A stretch of DNA of 32,604 nucleotides. It comes from Acidobacteriota bacterium (lineage in GTDB: Bacteria; Acidobacteriota; Terriglobia; Terriglobales; Acidobacteriaceae). The notes below the pieces were generated by a model. The model was not told the DNA's origin. It did no database searches and saw only the letters and a program-made list of their open reading frames with translations. The DNA lies in assembly GCA_021790655.1 (NCBI GenBank), contig JAJYGR010000041.1:1-32604 (forward strand), in the 5' to 3' direction. Positions 8,023 to 14,399 of this stretch are shown here, piece after piece; the first letter of the stretch is position 1; each line of letters begins with the position of its first letter. The position numbers were made by a program, and so were the translations under genes.

Positions 8023-9575
8023 AATATCTCTCCGTCTGTTCGGGCATCGAGGCCGTGACCGTCGCGTGGCAGCCACTTGGCTGGACACCCGTCGCATTTG
8101 CCGAGATCGATCCATTCTGTTGCTGGCTGCTGCGCTCGCGCTATGGCGCATCGCGTCCGCTGCACATGCCGAGTCCGCATGATGTTGACACGCGCATGGA
8201 AGCAAAGCGCCGTGGAGCGGCCATTCGCAACGTCATCGCATTGCCAACGACCGGCGACAATCGCAACCTCGGCGACTTCACAAAGATTGGAGCGGACGAT
8301 GTGGGAACAATCGACCTTCTGGCCGGAGGCACACCTTGCCAGTCTTTCTCCATCGCCGGAAAGCGAACGGGACTGGATGATGCGCGTGGCAACCTCACCC
8401 TCGAGTTTGCTCGACTTGCTGATCGACTCCGGCCCCTTTGGGTGGTGTGGGAGAACGTGCCCGGTGTGCTGTCGATTGACAACGGACGGACGTTTGGAAC
8501 CTTCCTCGGAATGCTGGTCGAACTCGGGTATGGGGTCGCATGGAGAGTCCTGGATGCTCAACATTTCGGAGTACCCCAGCGACGGCGTCGCGTCTTCGTT
8601 GTCGGACATCTTGGAGACTGGCGAGCTGCCGCAGCCGTATTACTTGACGCCGCGTGCCTGTCGGGGCATCCTCCGCCGCGCCGAGAAACGCGGCAAGGAG
8701 TTGCCCTGGGCGTTGAAGTCGGCCCTGCTGGCGGTCGCTTCACAGACACCGCACCCACCATCGACGCCGGATGCAAGGACGGCTTCGTCCGCAATCAAAT
8801 CGGAGTCGGCATCCTTGCAGGCGATGGAGAGATCTCACGATGTCTGAACGCGGGCGGCATGGGGCGCCAAGATTACGAAACAGAAACGCTGATCGCACAT
8901 TCCCTCTGTGCCGGTGGATTCGATGCCAGCGAGGATGGCACCGGACGCGGAAGCCCGCTCATCCCGATTGCCATCTGTACCGCGCACACGCAGTCGAATG
9001 GACATGGATTCTCGGACGACATTGCGCACACGTTGGAGCAGACCAACAGCCAGGCCGTGGCCTTCAACCTGCGCGGACGCGAGGGCGGAGCGATCCCCGA
9101 AGCCTCGCCAATGGCCAGCGTTCGCGCCGCATCCGGTGGCAGCAGCAACAGCTATGTCGCGTTCTCCGCGAAAGATTACGGAGCGGATGTTGGCGGCATT
9201 GCGCCAACACTGCGCGGCATGGAGCATGACGCGAGTCATGCCAACGGCGGTGGACAACTCGCCATTGCCGCTCCGTTGACTGCCTCCTATGGCAAACAGG
9301 TCGATAGCTCCGACACCAGCAATGGGCCGCCGAACGTTTTGCATTCCGGGATAGCGGTACGGCGACTGACGCCGCGCGAGTGCGAACGCCTGCAGGGATT
9401 TCCCGACGATTACACGCTGGTTGAGTATCGCGGCAGGCTGGCTGCCGACGGTCCGCGCTACCGGGCGCTCGGCAATTCGATGGCGGTCCCGGTCATGCGC
9501 TGGATCGGACAGCGCATCGCGGCGGTCCACGAAATCCTGATGCATCGGAACGACGGGCCGCCATGCCAGCAGTAA
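8019..9575 (+). CDS. Phage-type DNA (cytosine-5) methyltransferase
   Basis: The 518-residue enzyme would transfer a methyl group from S-adenosylmethionine to C5 of cytosine. Visible motifs are I (SVCSGIEA, residues 5-12), IV with the catalytic cysteine (TPCQSFS, C107), VI (ENV, 145-147), VIII (QRRRR, 187-191), IX (RLTPRECERLQGFP, from 449) and X (ALGNSMAVPV, near 483-492). All needed residues are present, so it should be active. The section between motifs VIII and IX (about 200-447) is unusually long and contains several similar short modules, as in phage multi-target enzymes. No restriction endonuclease is nearby. In a transfer operon an orphan methyltransferase most likely protects the element from host restriction (inference). 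The start overlaps the upstream gene (ATGA). Confidence 0.95.
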   Translation: MKYLSVCSGIEAVTVAWQPLGWTPVAFAEIDPFCCWLLRSRYGASRPLHMPSPHDVDTRMEAKRRGAAIRNVIALPTTGDNRNLGDFTKIGADDVGTIDLLAGGTPCQSFSIAGKRTGLDDARGNLTLEFARLADRLRPLWVVWENVPGVLSIDNGRTFGTFLGMLVELGYGVAWRVLDAQHFGVPQRRRRVFVVGHLGDWRAAAAVLLDAACLSGHPPPRRETRQGVALGVEVGPAGGRFTDTAPTIDAGCKDGFVRNQIGVGILAGDGEISRCLNAGGMGRQDYETETLIAHSLCAGGFDASEDGTGRGSPLIPIAICTAHTQSNGHGFSDDIAHTLEQTNSQAVAFNLRGREGGAIPEASPMASVRAASGGSSNSYVAFSAKDYGADVGGIAPTLRGMEHDASHANGGGQLAIAAPLTASYGKQVDSSDTSNGPPNVLHSGIAVRRLTPRECERLQGFPDDYTLVEYRGRLAADGPRYRALGNSMAVPVMRWIGQRIAAVHEILMHRNDGPPCQQ

Positions 9576-10164
9576 CGAGCGGGATCGGCGGTATTCCCAT
9601 GCGGCGCATTGCGGAGTTGCTTGCCATGCCGACAACGAAAGGGAGCCGCTGCGTTCCATCGCATCTGTCGCCCGTGTCTGGCCCTGTTGCGGGGCGGGCT
9701 GCAAACGAAATGCGGTTTTGTGTGCGTGCATTTCACTCGCTGGCTGCTTGTCGCTTGGACGGCGGCGAGGCAGAAGGTTCGCCGGTTGGCGGTGGCCTGC
9801 AGTGCGTCTTGAGCAGTCGCCCCAGTTTGCGGACAGTTTCGGTACGAGCGCCATTCCTCCAGTTTTTCCCCTGCTCTCCCTCGGTCACTCGCTCGGTGCT
9901 TTTCCCGCGCCCTGCGGGAACTGCGCGGCTCTGCTTCACAGACTGCGGCGCATGGGTCTCCAGAAACGGAAAGATGGTTGCGCCGCAGCCTGTGCCCTTC
10001 GGGTTTCGGTTTCCAGAAAATCTTTTGTGCAAAGAACGCAAAAAACATTTTCCAGACCCTCCGAAAAAGCGCCGCTTGCCCTTGGGAGCGGGGCACCTCG
10101 CGTCGCTTCGCGCAAGAGTGTCCCGAGTGAAATCCGGGCAAAAACCAACATGGAGGAAATCATC
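9576..10164 (+). other. Gene-free leader between methyltransferase and ssb
   Basis: About 590 bases carry no convincing gene. Open frames cross it on both strands, but they have no ribosome binding site and an arginine-, serine- and cysteine-rich composition typical of spurious frames in G+C-rich DNA. A 7-bp inverted repeat with a 5-base loop (TTCCCGC at 9902-9908 and GCGGGAA at 9914-9920) lies in the middle. A smaller one (CCGCT at 10072-10076, AGCGG at 10087-10091) lies nearer ssb. The last 150 bases contain an A/T-richer patch (about 10018-10060). The promoter of the ssb gene set probably lies here, but I cannot point to one -35/-10 pair. Confidence 0.5.
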
Positions 10165-10569
10165 ATGGCACTCTACGAAAACTGCATCCGCTTGAAAGGG
10201 TTCGTCGGCAAAAACGCACAGGCCCAGGCCACCGCAACCGGCAAGTCCGTCATCGTCCTCTCGCTCGCCACCAAGTCCAGCTACAAGGACAAGAAGACCG
10301 GCGCGTGGGTCGCGCGCACGGAGTGGCACCGCATCGTCTGTTTCGCCAAGCCCGCCGAGTACGCGAAGAACCTGAAGAAGGGCGACTACGTCGAGGTCGA
10401 AGGCGAGTTGCGCAGCTCCGAGTTCGATGCGGAAGTCGGCAACGGCAAGCAGAAATCCACCATCAAGCGCCGCACCTGGGAAGTCCGGGCCAGCCTCGTC
10501 AAGAAGCTGGCGCGGCCCCAGCATTCCGATTCAGATTCCGAATCCATCTCCGAGGAGGACGCCGCGTAA
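10165..10569 (+). CDS. ssb: Single-stranded DNA-binding protein (first copy)
   Basis: This 134-residue protein has the OB-fold of bacterial SSB. The strands NCIRLKGFVGKNAQ, KSVIVLSLAT, the insert SYKDKKTGAWVARTEWHRIVCF and the final GDYVEVEGELR are all recognisable; TEWHRIVCF and GDYVEVEGELR are family signatures. The tail is short and acidic (DSDSESISEEDAA) but lacks the terminal DIPF-like tip that recruits host repair proteins, as seen in some plasmid and phage SSBs. The ATG at 10165 has a GGAGG site (10152-10156). An in-frame ATG at 10150 would remove that site from use. In a transfer module it probably coats the strand entering the recipient. A second copy follows 32 bases downstream. Confidence 0.93.
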   Translation: MALYENCIRLKGFVGKNAQAQATATGKSVIVLSLATKSSYKDKKTGAWVARTEWHRIVCFAKPAEYAKNLKKGDYVEVEGELRSSEFDAEVGNGKQKSTIKRRTWEVRASLVKKLARPQHSDSDSESISEEDAA

Positions 10570-10601
10570 GCGGCGTTCCTTCTCCGGAAGGAGGCGCAAC
10601 C

Positions 10602-10997
10602 GTGAATCTTTTCCGAAACACCGTAACCCTGCGAGGTTTCCTTGCCAAGGACGCCGAAGTTCCCACCTCGGACCATATCCGGCATGATTCCTTCGCGGTA
10701 CTGGTGCTGGGCATCGCGTCCGGCACCTGGAAGAAGCAGACCTGCGAATGGATTCCGCGCACGGAGTGGCACCGCATCATTTGTCCTGGCCCGTTCCTGT
10801 GCGGATTCACGCGCGGCATGAAGCTGGGTGAGTATATCGAGGTCACGGGCGAATTGCACCGCTCAGACTACGAGCGCGCCGTCACCGTCGCTGGCGAGCG
10901 GTTCCCGGTCACGCAGTCCACCTATGAAGTCCACGCACTGGAGATACGTCGCCTGGAAGTTCCATTCATCGGCGTGGATGAGGGTGAGGACGGCTAA
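10602..10997 (+). CDS. Single-stranded DNA-binding protein (second, divergent copy)
   Basis: This 131-residue OB-fold protein is a paralogue of the upstream SSB. NTVTLRGFLAKDAEV corresponds to the first strand, WIPRTEWHRIICPG to the WHR signature and LGEYIEVTGELH to the last core strand. It is distinctly diverged, and its C-terminus (GVDEGEDG) is acidic but very short and again lacks a DIPF tip. The GTG start has a strong AAGGAGG site (10588-10594). An ATG further upstream in frame would overlap ssb. The pair may form mixed oligomers, or one may act at a different step such as replication versus transfer. That division of labour is inference. Confidence 0.88.
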   Translation: MNLFRNTVTLRGFLAKDAEVPTSDHIRHDSFAVLVLGIASGTWKKQTCEWIPRTEWHRIICPGPFLCGFTRGMKLGEYIEVTGELHRSDYERAVTVAGERFPVTQSTYEVHALEIRRLEVPFIGVDEGEDG

Positions 10998-11016
10998 GGC
11001 AGTCCGCCCTCTTTTC

Positions 11017-11040
11017 GCGGAGAGCAGAAATCCTCTCCGC
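11017..11040 (+). terminator. 8-bp stem-loop after second ssb gene
   Basis: GCGGAGAG (11017-11024) and CTCTCCGC (11033-11040) form a perfect stem around an 8-base loop, 20 bases after the second ssb stop. The following bases (ATTTCTCT) are only partly T-rich, so this is a weak terminator or a transcript-stabilising hairpin rather than a strong stop. Confidence 0.4.
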
Positions 11041-11088
11041 ATTTCTCTGTAGTGTGCCGCGTCATGATCGCGGCGGAAAGGAACCACG

Positions 11089-11397
11089 ATGATCGCGAAT
11101 GCCGTCTTCGTCGCCACGCTGATCTTTCTCGCGCTCGGCTTCGGGCTGATGAGCCAGATGCACTTCCTCGTACCCTGGCGCAGCCTGATCGTGCATGCGT
11201 ACTTGCAGCCGATCGCCATGTACTGCGCGCTGCTCTTTGTCAACATCCTCGGCCTGACCATCTGGATTGAACGCAAGTTCTTCCTCCGCGACACGGGCCG
11301 CAAACTGAAACACCTCGACCAGGAGATACACAGTGGGAAGAGTGAACTGTCCGGTGAAATTCTCTCCCGGTTCGGCGGAGAAGAGGAGGAACAGTAG
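11089..11397 (+). CDS. Small two-helix membrane protein of the conjugation module
   Basis: This 102-residue protein is of unknown family. Two hydrophobic helices (about residues 3-22 and 40-60) are joined by a short loop. They are followed by a cytoplasmic, charged, probably coiled C-terminal tail with a glutamate run (EEEEQ). A ribosome binding site (AAAGGAA) precedes the ATG at 11089. It lies between the ssb pair and the replication-relaxation-like genes, all on one strand with short gaps, and so is probably an accessory part of the element. I do not recognise it and assign no function. Confidence 0.6.
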   Translation: MIANAVFVATLIFLALGFGLMSQMHFLVPWRSLIVHAYLQPIAMYCALLFVNILGLTIWIERKFFLRDTGRKLKHLDQEIHSGKSELSGEILSRFGGEEEEQ

Positions 11398-11399
11398 CC

Positions 11400-11693
11400 A
11401 TGCTGAGCGAGGAGCAATACATGGAACGGACGCCCGGCCTGATTGCCGAAATTCGCAAGCTGCGCGAGGCGGCAGAAAAAGAGATGAACAAATTCACCCG
11501 CGTGGCCGACTACGACCTGTGTCGTGTCGTCGGCCAGAAGCCGAAGGCATCGCAGGTTTCTGAAGAAACGCCCCTGCCTCCTCCTGCCAATGAGCGCACG
11601 AAGAGACCGGCCGCAAAGTCCGAGACTGCCCAGGCATCCATCGAATTTTTGCCCGCTCCCGCAGTGCGGAGCGATCACGGGGAGGATGCGTGA
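11400..11693 (+). CDS. Hypothetical 97-residue charged protein
   Basis: No domain is recognised. The first 55 residues form a charged, probably helical region (PGLIAEIRKLREAAEKEMNKF). The rest is a proline- and alanine-rich tail likely to be disordered. The ATG at 11400 is two bases after the preceding stop, with GAGGAGG just upstream inside the preceding gene. The stop overlaps the GTG of the next gene (GTGA), so it appears to be co-translated with the winged-helix protein. It may be a small partner of that protein (inference from overlap only). Confidence 0.55.
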   Translation: MLSEEQYMERTPGLIAEIRKLREAAEKEMNKFTRVADYDLCRVVGQKPKASQVSEETPLPPPANERTKRPAAKSETAQASIEFLPAPAVRSDHGEDA

Positions 11694-12745
11694 GACTCGA
11701 TATTCCGCAAGAACTGCCTCGCCGTCGCGAGGGGAACGACACGGCCTCCGGATCTCCGGACGAGCGTACCGTCACGCGCAAACTGCCTGACAATCCTATC
11801 CGCCATCACCTGAAATCTCTGGAAGAGAGTGCAGCGGACTCTCGCTGGAACCGTCCCCAGGCAACGCGGAAGCGTGTGGAGCCACCGCGAGAGGTCCCGC
11901 GCCCGCGCCACCACCACCCTGTGCCCTCTCCCGACCCACGGCGTCCGGCTCGTCAAGCCACGAACATCGTTGGGCTGGAACTGCGCCCCGAAGAGAAAGC
12001 GCTTCTCCGCGAGGCCGGGCGCTTTCGCGTCGTCCGCACCGCGGACCTCCGCGAAGTTTTGTACAACGGCAAAGGCCGCCCGCTGGAAAATGACCTCCGT
12101 TATCTCCGCGACAAGGGACTGGTCGAGACCGCGCACATCAATCTGCGCCGCGATGGACGGCGGCGGACCATCGAGCGCGTCGAGGTCGTCACGCTGACCA
12201 AAGAGGGCCGCAGCCTGCTGGTCCATCAGGGCGACCTGCCGTGTGACCAGAAAATCTACGCGGGTCTGGTGAAGCCGCGCGAGGTGGAACACGACTCGCA
12301 GATTTACCGCGCCTACCGAAAGGAAGCGGAAAAGATCGCCGATAAAGGTGGCACAAATCTTCGCGTGCGGCTTGATTTTGAAATCAAAGCCGACGTGCAG
12401 AAGGCGATCTACGTCGAACGCAAGGCAGGTCCCCAACGCGACATGGCAGAAATCAAGGAACAGGTCGCCAAGCAGTTCGAGCTGCCATTCGTGGATGGCG
12501 GCATTCAGATCCCCGACGCGCGCATTGAATACGATCTTCCCCGCGAGTCCAGTCACGACATCGATCAGGGATCACGCACCGGCCATGAAGATATCGAAGT
12601 GCTCACCGCCGCGTATCACGCCGGTCACCTGCGCGCCAAGGCGCAGGCAGGTTTCCGCAACTATGCCTCGGCCTCCGACCGGGCCACTCTTACCGCGAAG
12701 ATCGAGGGCGATCATCGCCTGATGGAAAACATTCTGGAGTTATAA
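11690..12745 (+). CDS. Winged-helix protein resembling replication-relaxation family (first of two)
   Basis: This is a 351-residue protein. Residues 1-95 are basic, proline-rich and probably disordered. Residues 100-175 look like a winged helix (EEKALLREAG, a recognition-helix region TADLREVL, then NDLRYLRDKGLVE and a wing with RRDGRRRT). The C-terminal part carries IPDARIEYDLP near 275-284, then DIEVLTAAYHAGHLRAKAQAGF near 301-322. That PD...(D/E)xE...K spacing recalls the nuclease-like domain of the replication-relaxation family found on plasmids and conjugative elements. The GTG start overlaps the previous stop, and the next gene begins 3 bases downstream and has the same layout. It probably binds element DNA at or near the origin. 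No tyrosine relaxase motif is visible. Confidence 0.65.
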   Translation: MRLDIPQELPRRREGNDTASGSPDERTVTRKLPDNPIRHHLKSLEESAADSRWNRPQATRKRVEPPREVPRPRHHHPVPSPDPRRPARQATNIVGLELRPEEKALLREAGRFRVVRTADLREVLYNGKGRPLENDLRYLRDKGLVETAHINLRRDGRRRTIERVEVVTLTKEGRSLLVHQGDLPCDQKIYAGLVKPREVEHDSQIYRAYRKEAEKIADKGGTNLRVRLDFEIKADVQKAIYVERKAGPQRDMAEIKEQVAKQFELPFVDGGIQIPDARIEYDLPRESSHDIDQGSRTGHEDIEVLTAAYHAGHLRAKAQAGFRNYASASDRATLTAKIEGDHRLMENILEL

Positions 12746-12748
12746 AAC

Positions 12749-13795
12749 ATGAACCACGATCCGATTGCATCGCTCGAAGCCATTGGCTACGTCGAACGTG
12801 AAGCCTCCTTCCTGTACCTCGTGGCCGTGCATTCCGGCTACTTTCTCCGCCGCCAGTATCACCGCTTCACCCGGCGGGAAGGCGGCAGGATGATGGCCCG
12901 CTTCCTGAAAAAGGCATATCGCCACCGGCACATCCAGGTCATCGAGTGCGGGCAGCGGCGGCACATCTATCACCTGACGGCAAAGCCGGTGTATGCAGCT
13001 CTCGGACTGTCCGGCTCGCAGCACCGCCGCATCAAGGGAGATGCGTACATCAAGTCCCGGCTTATGGTGCTCGACTTCATTCTCGACCACCTCGGTCGAA
13101 ACGTGCTCACAGAGGAAGCGAGCAAGGTCGATTTCTTCACAACGCAGTGCGGCGTTCAGATGGAACTGCTGCCCCACAGTTATGCGGGGAGGCCGCTGTA
13201 TTTCCCGGACGGTTTTCCGATCCTGGTCTCGAACATCGGCATTCCGCGCTTCACGTTTTTCGATGAAGGCCAGGTAAGCGCGTCCCGCTTCGAGCATTTC
13301 CTTGAGCAGTACCAGCCTCTGTTTACGGCGCTCGGTGCCTTCGAGTTGATCCATCTCGCCGACACGGAAAGCCATTCCACGCGGGCCAAGGCCGCGTTCC
13401 AGCGTTTCCTTCCCGCAGACCGGTTGCGCGGCGTCACGCCGCTCACGCCTCTGGGCGTCGATCACTTTCTGAATTTTCTCCGGGTCAAGCAATTCTTTGA
13501 AGCGGAAGGCGGCGGCATTCTGGCCTCCGAGCTTGAGGTGCTGCGCGAGGGCGGGTCCCTCTACACCTCGCTCGAACATCAGGCGTTGTATGCCGCGTGG
13601 AAGACCCAGGCCACCAATTCCGCGAAAATCCGCGAGCGTTTTCTTCAAGTCCCTCTGCGCGTGAACTTCACGACAACGGTGCTTCCGTACAGCTATCCGA
13701 TCTACACCCTGCGACAGGATGGCCAATCCGAGGAAGGTAACGCGACCCACCAGCAGACCCCACAGGGGACCCCTGTAATGGAGGCTGAGGGATGA
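12749..13795 (+). CDS. Winged-helix protein resembling replication-relaxation family (second of two)
   Basis: This 348-residue protein has an N-terminal helix-turn-helix and wing (about residues 10-85; FLYLVAVHSGYFLRRQYHRF, then RRHIYHLTAKPVYAALG). The middle part repeats the pattern of its neighbour: PLYFPDGFPI near 149-158, FTFFDEGQ near 168-175, then FEHFLEQYQPLFTALGAFELIHLADT. PD, acidic residue and downstream helix in this order suggest the same fold as the replication-relaxation family. Sequence similarity to the upstream gene is low, so they are at best distant paralogues. It starts 3 bases after the upstream stop and ends beside the inverted-repeat segment, which it could bind. Function is inferred from context. 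Confidence 0.65.
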   Translation: MNHDPIASLEAIGYVEREASFLYLVAVHSGYFLRRQYHRFTRREGGRMMARFLKKAYRHRHIQVIECGQRRHIYHLTAKPVYAALGLSGSQHRRIKGDAYIKSRLMVLDFILDHLGRNVLTEEASKVDFFTTQCGVQMELLPHSYAGRPLYFPDGFPILVSNIGIPRFTFFDEGQVSASRFEHFLEQYQPLFTALGAFELIHLADTESHSTRAKAAFQRFLPADRLRGVTPLTPLGVDHFLNFLRVKQFFEAEGGGILASELEVLREGGSLYTSLEHQALYAAWKTQATNSAKIRERFLQVPLRVNFTTTVLPYSYPIYTLRQDGQSEEGNATHQQTPQGTPVMEAEG

Positions 13796-14043
13796 AGATA
13801 GAGCAGTTTGGACAAAGAGCCGGGGTCACGGAGAAGTATGTGCCGGGGGCGGGAGCGACCGTATCCTTACGGATTACCACGTCGGTTTGCACCGCGCTGG
13901 TCGCTCCCGCCCCCGGCATACGAGATATCCAGAAAATATCTGCCGCAGATACCGGATCGATCCGTGACGGATACAAACGAGATCGATTGCTGATCCAGTT
14001 CGTATCTGGGAACTGTCCTCGCAGCATCGCCAAAAATCTTTAG
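13792..14043 (+). CDS. Doubtful small ORF covering the inverted-repeat segment
   Basis: The 83-codon frame starts with an ATG overlapping the previous stop (ATGA), which favours translation. The sequence shows no domain, and most of its length coincides with a perfect 20-base inverted repeat and further palindromes. Those explain the base pattern better than a protein does. It could be a leader peptide whose translation passes through the hairpin and controls downstream genes, or simply a chance frame through a transfer origin. Confidence 0.3.
   Translation: MKIEQFGQRAGVTEKYVPGAGATVSLRITTSVCTALVAPAPGIRDIQKISAADTGSIRDGYKRDRLLIQFVSGNCPRSIAKNL
13841..14015. other. Dense inverted-repeat segment; candidate oriT
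   Basis: A perfect 20-base inverted repeat (13841-13860 against 13899-13918) encloses a 38-base loop with its own small hairpin (ATCC 13863-13866, GGAT 13871-13874). Further right follow GATAT/ATATC (13924-13928, 13936-13940), ATCTGC/GCAGAT (13938-13943, 13945-13950), the perfect 12-base palindrome CGGATCGATCCG (13953-13964), ATCCG/CGGAT (13960-13964, 13968-13972) and CAGTTC/GAACTG (13996-14001, 14010-14015). Stacked repeats of this kind are typical of conjugative origins. The neighbours fit too: replication-relaxation-like genes before it, a ribbon-helix-helix gene and the coupling protein after it. No nick-site consensus is recognised, so the oriT call is inference. Confidence 0.5.
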
Positions 14044-14065
14044 TCAGATCGAGAGGAGCACGACC

Positions 14066-14383
14066 ATGAGTAGATTCAAGATCGATCACAGCGCCAGCCG
14101 AATCCGGCAAGCGAAGATTCAAGCATCCATCGACCAATCCATCGCGGACGATATCCAGTTGATGGCCGAGTGGTCGAACAACGAACCGAAATACATCATC
14201 AATCAACTCCTGCGCTTTGCTTTGGCGCAGGAAGAAGAATTCCAAAAATACAAAGCGGGTTCCACGGCCAGTGCGATCCAATCTGCCGGGAACTCGAAAG
14301 CGGCGCCCACATCGATCAAGGCCGTATCCAAACCTGCTGCGAACCCGGACGTGACAGCATCCACTACAGCAAATCGCGCATAG
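14066..14383 (+). CDS. Ribbon-helix-helix protein, probable relaxosome accessory
   Basis: In this 105-residue protein, residues about 12-52 fit a ribbon-helix-helix fold: a short strand (KIQASID), a first helix (SIADDIQLMAEWS), a turn with NNEP, and a second helix (KYIINQLLRFALAQEEEFQKY). The last 50 residues are low-complexity, rich in S, A, T and K, and probably disordered. Small proteins of this type (MobC, TraY and NikA groups) bind oriT repeats and help load the relaxase or contact the coupling protein. The gene sits directly between the inverted-repeat cluster and virD4, the expected place. GAGAGGAGC precedes the ATG. The exact family is not identified. Confidence 0.65.
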   Translation: MSRFKIDHSASRIRQAKIQASIDQSIADDIQLMAEWSNNEPKYIINQLLRFALAQEEEFQKYKAGSTASAIQSAGNSKAAPTSIKAVSKPAANPDVTASTTANRA

Positions 14384-14399
14384 GAGAGGCATCCGCATC

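Noticed and set aside
8077-8847. 256-codon + frame inside the methyltransferase
   Set aside because: The methyltransferase frame holds all catalytic motifs over this stretch. The alternative frame has none.
9563-10195. 210-codon + strand frame through the leader before ssb
   Set aside because: It has no ribosome binding site, no hydrophobic or domain pattern, an R/S/C/P-rich composition, and it runs into ssb in another frame. It looks like a chance frame in G+C-rich DNA.
9733-10524. 263-codon - strand frame opposite ssb
   Set aside because: It is the mirror of the ssb codons and the leader. The sense-strand SSB signatures are unmistakable.
13841-13918. 20-base inverted repeat as a plain terminator
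   Set aside because: The loop is 38 bases and no T-run follows either arm. The neighbouring palindromes suggest a DNA-level function.
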